A stretch of DNA of 33,854 bases from Deltaproteobacteria bacterium (GTDB lineage Bacteria; Desulfobacterota; Deferrisomatia; Deferrisomatales; BM512): contig PKTT01000013.1 in assembly GCA_002869015.1 (NCBI GenBank), positions 1 to 33,854 on the forward strand, given 5' to 3'. How positions within the stretch are numbered: the first letter of the stretch is position 1; each line of letters starts with the position of its first letter. This document shows positions 1-8,412 of the stretch, piece after piece. The notes under the pieces were generated by a model. It worked only from the letters and a program-made list of their open reading frames with translations, did not search any database and was not told the DNA's origin. The position numbers were made by a program, and so were the translations under genes.

Positions 1-19
1 ATATCAAGTCTCTCCTGAG

Positions 20-1198
20 CTATCGGTCAATCTCGCCAAGGACGACATCGACTGAGCCGATAACCGCGATGACGTCGGCTACCATGCGACCGACAATCAT
101 ATCCTTGAGAGCTGCAAGGTTTACGAGACTTGGGGGACGCACGCGGAAGCGGTAGGGTTTCTCCGAGCCGTCGGATACAAGGTAGTACCCTAGCTCTCCC
201 TTGGTCGCTTCGACCGACATATATACGTCGCCCTCGGGGGCCTTATAGCCGCTGCTCATCAGCTTGAAGTGGCGAATGAGCCCTTCTATGCAGTTATACA
301 CCTGCTCCTTCGGCGGCGGGGTATAGCGGAAATCATCGAGCATCACCGGACCGGGGGGGAGGCGGTCGAGCGCCTGCTCCACGATTCTCAGCGACTGGCG
401 CATCTCCTCCATACGAACGAGGTAACGTTCCCATACATCGCCGATTGTGCCGGTGGGTATCTCGAAATCATAAGTATCGTAATCACAGTAAGGCTGGGCC
501 TTGCGCAGATCCCACTTGATACCCGCAGCGCGGAGAACAGGGCCGGTCACAGCGTACTTTTTGCACTCTTCGGCGCTCATCATGCCGATATTCTTGGTAC
601 GCTTTAACCATATTTTGTTCTTGTTCAGCAGCAGCTCATACTCATCCATAAGGGCGGGGAAGGACTTTATGAAGGCTCGCGCTTTTTCAATGAACTTGTC
701 ATTTATATCCGCAGCTACGCCGCCGGGGCGGATAAAGCTCGGCGTGAGCCTGGCGCCGGTGGCCTCCTCCAAAATATCGTGGATCGTCTCCCTGTCGCGG
801 AAAGCGTAGAAGAAGACGGTCATCGCGCCTATATCTAGCGCGTGGGTGGAGAACCAGAGCAGATGCGCCGCGATGCGCTGAAGTTCACATAAAAGCACAC
901 GGAGAACTTTAGCGCGCTCGGGTATATCGTCCTCTATATCGAGGAGCTTTTCCACCGCAAGTGAGTAGCCGAGATTGTTAATCAGCGCCCCGGTATAATC
1001 CATGCGGTCGGTCAGGGGCAGCGCCTGATGGTAGGTTTTATGCTCGGCGAGCTTCTCAAGCCCGCGGTGCAGGTGACCCATGTGGGGAATCGCGTCAACA
1101 ACGGTCTCGCCGTCAAGCTCCAAAATCACCCGGAGGACGCCATGCGTCGCCGGATGGGATGGGCCGAAGTTAACGATCATATTACGTTTTTCACTCAT
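20..1198 (-). CDS. nuoD: NADH-quinone oxidoreductase subunit D
   Basis: This is the 49-kDa-type subunit of complex I. It sits in the peripheral arm beside NuoB and helps form the quinone site. The 392-residue product opens with the family hallmark NFGPSHPATHGVLR, followed by HMGHLHRGLEKLAE, and ends in the typical VLGEIDR. The length is normal for a stand-alone NuoD; in enterobacteria it is fused to NuoC. The ATG is preceded by GGGAG at a good distance. It lies 16 bases behind nuoC in the nuoABCD order, and the operon probably continues to the left outside the window. The stop is TAG. Identification is secure from the sequence. Confidence 0.97.
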   Translation of the reverse strand: MSEKRNMIVNFGPSHPATHGVLRVILELDGETVVDAIPHMGHLHRGLEKLAEHKTYHQALPLTDRMDYTGALINNLGYSLAVEKLLDIEDDIPERAKVLRVLLCELQRIAAHLLWFSTHALDIGAMTVFFYAFRDRETIHDILEEATGARLTPSFIRPGGVAADINDKFIEKARAFIKSFPALMDEYELLLNKNKIWLKRTKNIGMMSAEECKKYAVTGPVLRAAGIKWDLRKAQPYCDYDTYDFEIPTGTIGDVWERYLVRMEEMRQSLRIVEQALDRLPPGPVMLDDFRYTPPPKEQVYNCIEGLIRHFKLMSSGYKAPEGDVYMSVEATKGELGYYLVSDGSEKPYRFRVRPPSLVNLAALKDMIVGRMVADVIAVIGSVDVVLGEIDR

Positions 1199-1214
1199 CG
1201 TCTTCTCCCTAGCC

Positions 1215-1688
1215 CTAACGGTACGTCGTCTTCTGGGGGATTCCCTTTAAGGGGAAATCCTTGCGGAGGGGGTGCCCCTCGTAACCATCCCAGAGGAGGA
1301 TGCGACGAAGATCGCTATGCCCCTCGAAGTGGATACCGAGCAGGTCATAGACCTCTCGCTCAAGCCAGTTAGCCGCCTTCCATACACCCTCTATAGTTGC
1401 AATCTTCTCCCCATCGGCCAGCTCGGCTTTGATGTGGAGCCTTTGATTGTGCTCAAAGGAGTAGAGGATGTAGACCATCTCGAAGCGTTTTTCGCGACCG
1501 AGGTAGTCAACGGCGGTGAGGTCGGTGAGCATGTCGAAGGAGCAGTTGTCGCGCAGGTAGGTCATTACGTCTACAATTGTCGACGCCTCAACCCTTATAA
1601 CGTCCTGCCCGCGGAATGTCTCGCTTGAGACGACCGCGCCTTCGACGCTGCCTTTTAGCCCTTCAAGTATTTGGCTTAACTGGACCAT
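1215..1688 (-). CDS. nuoC: NADH-quinone oxidoreductase subunit C
   Basis: This is the 30-kDa-type complex I subunit, a structural partner of NuoD in the hydrophilic arm. The 157-residue protein carries the family signature around WLEREVYDLLGIHFEGHSDL, followed by RRILLWDGYEGHPLRKDFPL near the C-terminus. It is a separate gene, not a NuoCD fusion. It lies 21 bases downstream of nuoB and 16 upstream of nuoD. The stop is TAG. A long open frame on the opposite strand inside it is a shadow of this gene. Confidence 0.97.
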   Translation of the reverse strand: MVQLSQILEGLKGSVEGAVVSSETFRGQDVIRVEASTIVDVMTYLRDNCSFDMLTDLTAVDYLGREKRFEMVYILYSFEHNQRLHIKAELADGEKIATIEGVWKAANWLEREVYDLLGIHFEGHSDLRRILLWDGYEGHPLRKDFPLKGIPQKTTYR

Positions 1689-1709
1689 AACTTAGCCTCG
1701 CGAAACGTA

Positions 1710-2210
1710 TTAGCCCGCCGCCACCTTGGGGAGGTCGGGACGGTCGGAAAACTTCTCGCTCTTGATCTTCTTTTGCAGCTTCATAATAGCGGCAAGAAGC
1801 GCCTCCGGACGCGGCGGACAGCCCGGCACGTAAACATCCACCGGGATAATCTCATCAACGCCCTGCACTGTGCCGTAGGTGTTGAAGATGCCGCCTGAGC
1901 AGGCGCAAGAGCCATAAGCGATGACCCATTTGGGGTCGGAAATCTGGTTGTAAATGCGCTCGACCATCGGGGCCATCTTTTTAGTGACGGTCCCTGCTAC
2001 GATCATCATGTCGGCCTGGCGCGGAGATGGCCTAAAGGCCTCGGCGCCGAAGCGCGCGATATCGTAATCGGAGGAGGATGCGACCATCATCTCCAGCGCA
2101 CAGCACGCAAGGCCGAAGGTCATCGGCCAGATGGAGTTGGCGCGGCAGAGCCCGACTACTTTCTCAAGGTTGGTGGCAAGTACGGGGGGGAGTTTCTGTT
2201 CTATTCCCAC
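1710..2210 (-). CDS. nuoB: NADH-quinone oxidoreductase subunit B
   Basis: This is the complex I subunit that carries the terminal cluster N2, which hands electrons to quinone. The product has 166 residues. The expected N2 ligands are all present: the tandem Cys36-Cys37 in ACCALEMM, Cys102 in YGSCACSGG and Cys131 in [11 protein letters not shown]. The start is a GTG preceded by AAGGAG at seven bases, and the gene overlaps the end of nuoA by ten bases, which suggests translational coupling. Length and motifs are normal. Confidence 0.97.
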   Translation of the reverse strand: MGIEQKLPPVLATNLEKVVGLCRANSIWPMTFGLACCALEMMVASSSDYDIARFGAEAFRPSPRQADMMIVAGTVTKKMAPMVERIYNQISDPKWVIAYGSCACSGGIFNTYGTVQGVDEIIPVDVYVPGCPPRPEALLAAIMKLQKKIKSEKFSDRPDLPKVAAG

Positions 2211-2557
2211 TCCAGCACTCCTTTCTTCCAGATGTAGGCGTAACCGACTAGCAGGATGAAGATGAAGACCAGCATCTCAACAAGCCCGAAGAGTCCAAGC
2301 TGTTTAAACTTGACCGCCCACGGATAGAGGAAAACAACCTCGACGTCGAAGACCACGAAGGCCATCGCGATGAGGTAATACTTTACGTGAAAGGGACGGT
2401 AGGCCGGAGGGTCGACCACCATACCGCACTCATAGGTCTCCTGCTTAACCTTGGTCGGGCGTTTAGGGCCCAGGAGGGAGGATATCGCCACGGTTCCCAA
2501 TCCGAACGCCGCAGCGAGCAAAAACAGTATCAAGACGGGGACAAAGTTTTCAACCAT
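2201..2557 (-). CDS. nuoA: NADH-quinone oxidoreductase subunit A
   Basis: This is a small membrane subunit of complex I at the junction of the two arms. The 118 residues contain three hydrophobic segments (about 5-30, 60-82 and 88-110) and the conserved loop QETYECGM with the family cysteine. It is the first gene of the nuo cluster. The ATG has a GAGGAAG ribosome site. A promoter-like sequence lies about 95-120 bases upstream, so nuo need not rely on read-through from rnf. The stop is TAG and overlaps nuoB. Confidence 0.96.
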   Translation of the reverse strand: MVENFVPVLILFLLAAAFGLGTVAISSLLGPKRPTKVKQETYECGMVVDPPAYRPFHVKYYLIAMAFVVFDVEVVFLYPWAVKFKQLGLFGLVEMLVFIFILLVGYAYIWKKGVLEWE

Positions 2558-2649
2558 GAAACTTCCTCTTCCAAGCTATCGGAATGAATGGGGAATTTCA
2601 CAAGCTAACATGGAGCGAGTTAATATTTCGCCCACCTCAAACGCGCAAA

Positions 2650-2679
2650 ACAATACTGTTCTGGACGTTGGCCTGTCAA
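2650..2679 (-). promoter_or_regulatory. Predicted sigma-70 promoter for nuoABCD
   Basis: On the minus strand TTGACA (2679-2674) is followed after 18 bases by TATTGT (2655-2650), giving a start near 2643 and a leader of about 85 bases. It lies in the 171-base gap between rnfE and nuoA. The -35 box is perfect and the -10 box matches four of six. A small inverted repeat (GGGA/TCCC) lies directly upstream of the -35 box. The function is inferred from sequence only. Confidence 0.5.
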
Positions 2680-2728
2680 GGGATAACTCCCGAAAACCCT
2701 CAAAATGTGTTGTATTTCCAAAAGTACG

Positions 2729-3328
2729 TCAGGAAGCGCTTCTCGCGCTTGCCAAACGGTTGATAATCGCCAGCAATATTCCAAGCGTTATGAAGGCCCC
2801 CGGTGGGAGGATCATAACTATTACGGGATTGTATCCCGCCCCGAAAATTGAGGCTCCGAATATCGTCCCATTGCCAAAAAGCTCCCTAACAGAGCCTAGT
2901 AAAATCAGGCTCCCGGTAAAACCAAGCCCCATCCCGATACCATCCAGCAATGAACCTATAGGGTTGTTGCGAGAGGCGAAAGCCTCTGCCCTCCCCAGGA
3001 TTACGCAGTTGACGACGATGAGGGGGATAAAGACCCCCAGGGTCTTGTGCATGTCGTGCAGGTAGGCGTTCATTACCAGGTCTACTATGGTTACGAATGT
3101 CGCGATTATCACGATGAAGCATGGTATGCGCACCTTGGCGGGAATAACATTCCTAAGCAGGCTCACCACGACATTTGAGCATATAAGGACAAAAGTAGTC
3201 GCGAGGCCCATACCGAGACCGTTTACCGCCTCTGTAGTTACCGCCAGCGTCGGGCACATCCCGAGGAGGAGCCTGAAGACCGGATTTTCTTTAAAGAGGC
3301 CGCGCGTGAGGTTTTCAAATGCGCTCAT
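2729..3328 (-). CDS. rnfE: Rnf complex membrane subunit RnfE
   Basis: RnfE is an integral membrane subunit of the Rnf ferredoxin:NAD+ oxidoreductase, homologous to NqrD and paired with RnfA. The protein is about 199 residues with six hydrophobic segments. It carries the family patterns [20 protein letters not shown] near the start and [19 protein letters not shown] in the middle, the latter with the conserved cysteine. The ATG at 3328 shares a TGATG junction with the rnfG stop; a GTG one codon earlier is also possible. It is the last gene of rnfABCDGE. The stop is TGA, and no clear hairpin terminator follows. Confidence 0.96.
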   Translation of the reverse strand: MSAFENLTRGLFKENPVFRLLLGMCPTLAVTTEAVNGLGMGLATTFVLICSNVVVSLLRNVIPAKVRIPCFIVIIATFVTIVDLVMNAYLHDMHKTLGVFIPLIVVNCVILGRAEAFASRNNPIGSLLDGIGMGLGFTGSLILLGSVRELFGNGTIFGASIFGAGYNPVIVMILPPGAFITLGILLAIINRLASARSAS

Positions 3329-3900
3329 CACTCACCCCCTCTGTCAATCCCGAGTGAAGACTTGGCGGTATTAAACCCTTCCAGCCCTGCCTTGACCGCG
3401 CTTACCAACGCCCGCGGAGAGATAGTCGCGCCGGTTATCTGGTCGAAATCCCCCCCATCCTTTCTAACGGCCCAGTTGGTGCCCTCCAAGTTCTTACCGA
3501 TGAACATGGCAAGGTACCCCTCATCTGCAAACTTCGCACCGAGGCCGGGGGTCTCTGCGTGGGAAAGTATCCTAACACCGGTAACCTCTCCAGCGGGATT
3601 CACGCCGACCATTGCGGTAATAAGCCCTGAATAGCCCTGCATAGATGAGACCTCGAAAGCGACGCCAGTAACGCTGCCACCGCTGATACCTATGTAATAG
3701 GTCACCCCACCGGACTGTGCAGCATCCACGTCGGGCTGATTCTCGTAAGCGGGCAGAACCGCCTTGATTGCGGAGAGCTTCTCCTGTCGCATCGCCTCAG
3801 CGATGGGGGCTTTGGTCATGCCGTATATCTTTGAGAGGCCAAGCGCAGCAGCCAGGCAGACGATGGCGAGAACAATCACCATCCTTGCTATATCCTTCAT
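3328..3900 (-). CDS. rnfG: Rnf complex FMN-bearing subunit RnfG
   Basis: RnfG is a membrane-anchored periplasmic subunit, homologous to NqrC, that carries FMN covalently on a threonine. From the ATG at 3900 the protein has 190 residues: one N-terminal membrane anchor (about 5-25) and the flavinylation motif [11 protein letters not shown], with the expected FMN-accepting Thr159. It also has the typical [11 protein letters not shown] segment. The start forms a TGATG junction with the stop of rnfD, and a GTG one codon upstream is an alternative. Flavinylation would need an ApbE-type transferase, which is not in this window. Confidence 0.96.
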   Translation of the reverse strand: MKDIARMVIVLAIVCLAAALGLSKIYGMTKAPIAEAMRQEKLSAIKAVLPAYENQPDVDAAQSGGVTYYIGISGGSVTGVAFEVSSMQGYSGLITAMVGVNPAGEVTGVRILSHAETPGLGAKFADEGYLAMFIGKNLEGTNWAVRKDGGDFDQITGATISPRALVSAVKAGLEGFNTAKSSLGIDRGGE

Positions 3901-4889
3901 CACTCACCCCCCTTCGCAGGCGCGACAAACCCGAACTTGCGGGGTTTCGTGTACCTGTCTATGAGAGGTACGCACGCGTTCATGAGGAGTATGGAGAAGG
4001 AGACGCCCTCCGGGTAACCGCCCCAGAGGCGGATTATTGCGGTAAGCAGGCCGCAGCCAAAGCCGAATATCCACCGCCCCTTGGTGTTGAGGGGGCTTGT
4101 CACCATGTCGGTCGCCATAAAAAGCGCGCCAATCATAAGACCGCCCGTCATAAGGTGCGCCATTGGGTTCAGATATTTGTCGGGAGCAAAGCCCCAGGCT
4201 GCGGTAGTTACTACAAAGACAGTCGCGATAAAAGCAAGCGGGATGTCTATCGTAATGATTCTACGCCAGTATAGGTAGGCGCCCCCCGCTAGGAGCAAGA
4301 GCGTTGAAACCTCACCTATGCATCCGGCCCGAAACCCGATAAAGAGGTCCAGATAATTCACATTGGGCAAGGCGCCCAGCGCAGGGGTCATCAGAAAAGT
4401 CTTAGCCTCGCCCAGCACCGTAGCTGAGGAAACTGCGTCAGCCAGATATCCTGCCTCAACCGCCCAATTGGTCATAAAGGCCGGGAAGGACACGAGGAGC
4501 AGCACCCGCGCCACAAGGGCGGGGTTGAAGGGGTTGTGTCCCAGCCCCCCGAAAACCTGCTTACCAAGAAGTATCGCCGCAGCGCCGCCAAAGATACAGA
4601 GCCACCAGGGCGCCGATGGGGGCAAATTAAGGGCGAGGAGGAGCCCGGTCAGGACCGCCGAGCCATCGAGAGTGGTATCGGCTCGCCCCCTCATCTTGTT
4701 CGCCACGGCCTCAGAGATTACAGCTGCCGCTACGGTTATGAGGGTCACGCGAACGGCGGGCATACCAAAGAGGTAAAAGCCCCAGAGGGTAGCAGGCAGC
4801 AGCGCTCCCACCACGGACCACATAATGCGGAAGATCGAGTCGCCGTCGTTCACGTGGGGCGAAGAGGTTATGAAGAAGGTTCGGCTCAT
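3900..4889 (-). CDS. rnfD: Rnf complex membrane subunit RnfD
   Basis: RnfD is an integral membrane subunit homologous to NqrB and carries a second covalent FMN. The 329-residue protein has about nine or ten hydrophobic segments and the family start of SPHV followed by a membrane helix. DAVSSATVLG at about 151-160 matches the position of the flavinylation motif, making Thr157 the likely FMN-bearing residue. NPFNPALVARV and LWGGYPEGVSFSILLMN are also typical. It overlaps rnfC by four bases (ATGA) and is joined to rnfG by TGATG, so the operon is tightly coupled. Confidence 0.96.
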   Translation of the reverse strand: MSRTFFITSSPHVNDGDSIFRIMWSVVGALLPATLWGFYLFGMPAVRVTLITVAAAVISEAVANKMRGRADTTLDGSAVLTGLLLALNLPPSAPWWLCIFGGAAAILLGKQVFGGLGHNPFNPALVARVLLLVSFPAFMTNWAVEAGYLADAVSSATVLGEAKTFLMTPALGALPNVNYLDLFIGFRAGCIGEVSTLLLLAGGAYLYWRRIITIDIPLAFIATVFVVTTAAWGFAPDKYLNPMAHLMTGGLMIGALFMATDMVTSPLNTKGRWIFGFGCGLLTAIIRLWGGYPEGVSFSILLMNACVPLIDRYTKPRKFGFVAPAKGGE

Positions 4890-6214
4890 CCTTTAAGCTC
4901 CCTCCTCCTGGCCATTACTCGCCCCTTGGCATAGCGTATGTACTGGACAAGGGGTATCCACGCTGGGCAGACATATGAGCAGCTGCCGCACTCAATGCAG
5001 TCAAGCGCGCTCCACTCGTCGGCCTCGGCGACCTTGTCTTTATCGATTAAGTTGAAGATCGTGGTCGGGGAGAGGCCCATGGGGCAAGCCGAAACGCAGC
5101 GCCCGCAGGAGATGCAGTCGCGATGCCCCGTTGCCCTCACCTGTGACGCCGGGAGGCAAAGAACTCCCGATGTCCCCTTTGTAGCGGGCACCTCTAGGGT
5201 GTGCTGCGCCATCCCCATCATGGGGCCGCCCATTATGACCTTTTGACAATCGTCGGTGAGCCCTCCCGCCTGAGTTACTAGGTGCTCAAGGGTCATCCCC
5301 GTGCGGATGAGGAGATTTTTCGGTTCGTTAACCCCATCCCCGGTAACGGTTGCGACGCGCTCTATCAGTGGCTTGCCCTGGGTTACAGCCTCCCAGATAG
5401 CTACTGCGGTCGCTACATTCTGAACAACCGTGCCGACTGCCATCGGCAACGCGCCTGAGGGCACGTCACGCCCAAGGATAGCGTGGATGAGCTGCTTTTC
5501 AGCCCCCTGCGGGTAGCGTACCTCAAGGCCCCTTATATCGCACCAGCCGCGCTGAGTGGCGAAACGCGCCATCTCGGCGATGGCGTCCGGCTTGTTCTTC
5601 TCAATTCCGATGAAGCCGCGCTCAAGACCAAAGATATTTAAAATGAGTTTTAGCCCGCACATTATATCGTCGCCACGCTCAAGCATGAGCCTGTGGTCGG
5701 CGGTGAGGAAGGGCTCACACTCTACGCCGTTGAGGATAACCGCGTCTATCGGCGACTCCGGTGGGGGTGAGAGCTTGACATGGGTGGGAAAGGTCGCCCC
5801 TCCCATGCCTACGATGCCCGCCTCCAGAATGCGGCTCTTTATGACATTGGGGTCGGCATTCAAGGGGTCGGCGATTGGGGCCATCGGCTCCGCTGCCAGG
5901 TCCTCACCATCGACCTCAATCTCTATGGCGAGTTGTTTAGCGCCCATAGGGTGGTGATAGGGGCCAACGCTCTTGACAATCCCGGAGGTGGAGGAATGAA
6001 TCGGCACGGATACGAATCCGGAGGCTGTCGCGACGACCTGCCCCTTAAGCACCTTATCACCCTTTTTCACCGCCGTCTTGGCGGGAGCGCCAATGTGCTG
6101 ACTTACCGGCAGGAATATCCTCTCCGGTAATGGGGCAACCTCCACCGGCAGCTGCGCTGTGCGCTTCTTCTCATCGGGTGGATGGATGCCGCCCATGAAA
6201 AGGTGTTTACCCAT
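4886..6214 (-). CDS. rnfC: Rnf complex iron-sulfur/NADH-binding subunit RnfC
   Basis: RnfC is the peripheral subunit expected to bind NADH and FMN and to pass electrons through two [4Fe-4S] clusters. From the ATG at 6214 it has 442 residues and begins with the family motif FMGGIHPPDEKK. The centre has the NuoF-like fold signature (GMGGATFPTHVKL). The C-terminus holds two ferredoxin motifs, CISCGRCVSACP and CIECGSCSYVCP. The start was chosen because GGGGAGG precedes it at five bases; an ATG seven codons upstream has no such site. It overlaps rnfB by eight bases and rnfD by four. Confidence 0.96.
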   Translation of the reverse strand: MGKHLFMGGIHPPDEKKRTAQLPVEVAPLPERIFLPVSQHIGAPAKTAVKKGDKVLKGQVVATASGFVSVPIHSSTSGIVKSVGPYHHPMGAKQLAIEIEVDGEDLAAEPMAPIADPLNADPNVIKSRILEAGIVGMGGATFPTHVKLSPPPESPIDAVILNGVECEPFLTADHRLMLERGDDIMCGLKLILNIFGLERGFIGIEKNKPDAIAEMARFATQRGWCDIRGLEVRYPQGAEKQLIHAILGRDVPSGALPMAVGTVVQNVATAVAIWEAVTQGKPLIERVATVTGDGVNEPKNLLIRTGMTLEHLVTQAGGLTDDCQKVIMGGPMMGMAQHTLEVPATKGTSGVLCLPASQVRATGHRDCISCGRCVSACPMGLSPTTIFNLIDKDKVAEADEWSALDCIECGSCSYVCPAWIPLVQYIRYAKGRVMARRRELKG

Positions 6215-7199
6215 TTTCGCCTCCCCTCTCGCCAACCTTTACGATGGCGTCCTTGGGGCAGGCTTCATAGCACTTCATACAGCTCACACATTTATCTTTA
6301 TTTATTAAGTGGGGCTTTTTCTTTTCGCCGGTTACAGCGCCAACAGGGCAGACCTTTGCGCATTTGGTGCAGCCGATACAATCGGCCTCATTCACCTCTA
6401 AGTAATGCCTCGGCGCCGCTGCGTCGTCTATGTTAGAGGTGGGGCAAACTTCGGCGCATCTCCCACAGGAGATGCACTTCGTTATGTCGATTACGGAGAG
6501 CCCATCCTTCATCTCTATAGCATCGACCGGGCATGTTTTTGCGCACTTGGAGCAGCCGATACAGCCTACCTCGCAGACGCTTTTAACCGCCTTGCCCTTC
6601 TCTGGAGAGTTGCACCTTACGTGCACATCAAGTGAGATGGGGGCGAGGGAGATCAGCTGCTTTGGGCAGGAGGCGACGCATTTGCCGCAGCCGGTGCATT
6701 TATCGTTGTCAACAACCGCTATGCCACCCTCACCCACATGTATGGCATCGAAGGGGCATGAGTGTTCGCAGGTGCCAAAACCTATGCAACCGTAAAAACA
6801 GCCCTTAGGGGTGCCGAGCACTAGGGTTGCCGCCCTGCAATCCTCGACTCCGAGGTAAACACCCTTCATAGTCGATTTTTCGCGAGTGCCCTTGCAATGG
6901 ACGATGGCTACGTTGCGTTCGGCTATCTCTGTGGAAACCCCCACGACCTCACCTACTGCCTTGGCGACGGTCTCACCCCCTGGAATGCAAGCTGAGGGAA
7001 TCGCTTCGCCCGCTACTATGGCCTCGGCAAGTGAGTGACATCCTGTGTAGCCGCACGCGCCGCAGTTAGCGCCCGGGAGGAGCTCATCGACCTTTTCGAC
7101 TTTCGGGTCGACGTAGACGGAGAACTTTATGGATGCTATCCCAAGGCCCAGTGCTGCCGCGCCGCCTATAGCAACCAGGATTATTGCCGCCTCAATCAT
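6207..7199 (-). CDS. rnfB: Rnf complex polyferredoxin subunit RnfB
   Basis: RnfB is the membrane-anchored electron-entry subunit that accepts electrons from ferredoxin. The 330-residue protein has one N-terminal helix (about 3-24), the characteristic four-cysteine cluster (Cys46, Cys49, Cys54, Cys71 in CGACGYTGC...C), and then six ferredoxin-type cysteine motifs. One of these is irregular ([13 protein letters not shown]) and five are standard (for example [12 protein letters not shown] and [12 protein letters not shown]). That gives up to seven [4Fe-4S] clusters, many more than the roughly 190-residue enterobacterial RsxB, and resembles the long RnfB of anaerobes. The start overlaps the rnfA stop by ATGA. 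Confidence 0.96.
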   Translation of the reverse strand: MIEAAIILVAIGGAAALGLGIASIKFSVYVDPKVEKVDELLPGANCGACGYTGCHSLAEAIVAGEAIPSACIPGGETVAKAVGEVVGVSTEIAERNVAIVHCKGTREKSTMKGVYLGVEDCRAATLVLGTPKGCFYGCIGFGTCEHSCPFDAIHVGEGGIAVVDNDKCTGCGKCVASCPKQLISLAPISLDVHVRCNSPEKGKAVKSVCEVGCIGCSKCAKTCPVDAIEMKDGLSVIDITKCISCGRCAEVCPTSNIDDAAAPRHYLEVNEADCIGCTKCAKVCPVGAVTGEKKKPHLINKDKCVSCMKCYEACPKDAIVKVGERGGENG

Positions 7200-7789
7200 T
7201 TGACCAGCCCCGCGAAACCCATAAAGGCCAGGGAAAGGAGGCCTGCCGTCACAAGCGCAACAGCGGTACCCTTGAATGCATTGGGCACGTCAGAGAGCTC
7301 CAAGCGCTCCCGCAGCCCCGCAAAGAGAACTATGGCAAGGGTGAAGCCAAGCGCTGCTCCAGCGGAGAAGACGATTGTCTCCACGAAGGAAAATTCTTTT
7401 TGAATGTTGAGGACGGCTACACCGAGAACTGCGCAGTTTGTCGTGATAAGCGGAAGGAATATCCCCAAAGCCTGATACAGAGCAGGAGAGACCTTCTGCA
7501 CAACCATCTCCACCAGCTGCACCAGAGAGGCGATAACAAGGATAAAGGCAATTGTCTGTAGGTACTCTAAACCGAAGGGCTCAAGAAGGTAGCGCTGGAT
7601 CAACCAAGTGACTACGGAGGCCACGGTCATAACAAAGATGACCGCCATCCCCATACCCAACGCTGTCTCCGTCTTCCTTGAAACACCCAGGAAGGGGCAT
7701 ATGCCAAGAAAGCGTGACAGCACAAAGTTGTTGACCAGCACCGACCCGACAAAAAGCAGGGCGAGCTGGACAAGGTATGATTGCTCCAT
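7196..7789 (-). CDS. rnfA: Rnf complex membrane subunit RnfA
   Basis: RnfA is an integral membrane subunit homologous to NqrE and is expected to help form the ion and electron path with RnfE. The 197 residues hold six hydrophobic segments, the family pattern [20 protein letters not shown] near the start and [12 protein letters not shown] in the middle; each carries a conserved cysteine. It is the first gene of rnfABCDGE. The ribosome site is weak: the nearest purine-rich tract, GAAAGG, is about 20 bases upstream. A promoter-like sequence precedes it. Confidence 0.96.
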   Translation of the reverse strand: MEQSYLVQLALLFVGSVLVNNFVLSRFLGICPFLGVSRKTETALGMGMAVIFVMTVASVVTWLIQRYLLEPFGLEYLQTIAFILVIASLVQLVEMVVQKVSPALYQALGIFLPLITTNCAVLGVAVLNIQKEFSFVETIVFSAGAALGFTLAIVLFAGLRERLELSDVPNAFKGTAVALVTAGLLSLAFMGFAGLVK

Positions 7790-7833
7790 ACGCTACTCGA
7801 AAACCTTTCAATGGAATTAAAATAAAGTTGGAG

Positions 7834-7861
7834 AATAAAATCGATTTTTCCGGGCTGTCAA
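7834..7861 (-). promoter_or_regulatory. Predicted sigma-70 promoter for rnfABCDGE
   Basis: On the minus strand a perfect TTGACA (7861-7856) is followed after 16 bases by TTTATT (7839-7834), giving a start near 7827 and a short leader. It lies directly behind the stop of the Nudix gene on the same strand, so rnf could be transcribed on its own or by read-through. Sequence-based prediction only. Confidence 0.5.
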
Positions 7862-7866
7862 CTACT

Positions 7867-8259
7867 TTATGGGGAAGACATAGCATTCACTATTTCAGAA
7901 TCGGCCTCGGGCATTGGATATTGGTGCAAATTTTCACTTCGCACCCACTTGACTTTTTCACACCCAACCGCCCTGGGGGTACCCGATGAAATATCACAAA
8001 AATAAAATGCAAGCCTTATAGTCGCGTGGGGGTAGGAATGGATTACCTCGCCCCACCGCTCTTCGACCTCAACCGATATGTCAAGCTCCTCTCGCAGTTC
8101 ACGGATGAGCGCATCGCGCTCGTGCTCTCCACTCTCGACCTTTCCACCGGGGAATTCCCAATAACCACCGTGCGGCCCACCCGGAAATCGTTTGGCGATG
8201 AGAACATATCCCCCGCGCCTGATTACACCGGCAACTACATGTAACGCCTTTTGCTCCAT
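7867..8259 (-). CDS. mutT: Nudix hydrolase, MutT-like (8-oxo-dGTP diphosphatase type)
   Basis: This protein probably hydrolyses oxidised purine nucleoside triphosphates, so keeping 8-oxo-dGTP out of DNA. The 130-residue product contains a complete Nudix box, GGKVESGEHERDALIRELRE followed by EL, with the metal-binding RELREEL glutamates. It is preceded by the MutT-like segment GGYWEFPGG. MutT-type length and the FPGGK context favour the mutagenesis-prevention class, but the substrate is not proven by sequence. The start at the ATG at 8259 follows AAGGTGAG; a GTG three codons upstream is less likely. It is divergent from tsuA and reads towards rnfA. Confidence 0.85.
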   Translation of the reverse strand: MEQKALHVVAGVIRRGGYVLIAKRFPGGPHGGYWEFPGGKVESGEHERDALIRELREELDISVEVEERWGEVIHSYPHATIRLAFYFCDISSGTPRAVGCEKVKWVRSENLHQYPMPEADSEIVNAMSSP

Positions 8260-8335
8260 TAGTCTCACCTTAATTTTTCTGCGACATTACCGTTAAAGCA
8301 AATTACCAAAAAAAATTTAAATTTGGGTTGAAGAT

Positions 8336-8364
8336 TTGCTCCATCTTTCTACGCGAATTAGAAT
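8336..8364 (+). promoter_or_regulatory. Predicted sigma-70 promoter for the tsuA-tusA pair
   Basis: TTGCTC (8336-8341) and TAGAAT (8359-8364) are separated by 17 bases, predicting a start near 8371. The site is in the divergent gap between the Nudix gene and the transporter gene. Just downstream is CATG-CTAA-CATG, which could be an operator but is too short to judge. Confidence 0.4.
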
Positions 8365-8412
8365 CATGCTAACATGCTTGTGTAACGATTCACTTTCGAG
8401 CCGGTGAAGGGT

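Noticed and set aside
269-809. Long open frames on the plus strand opposite nuoD, nuoC, rnfC and other genes
   Set aside because: They lie entirely antisense to conserved genes, have no ribosome sites, and their translations look like no known family. They are codon-bias shadows.
2680-2728. Rho-independent terminator after rnfE
   Set aside because: The only inverted repeat (GGGA-taac-TCCC) has four base pairs and no T-run on the minus strand.
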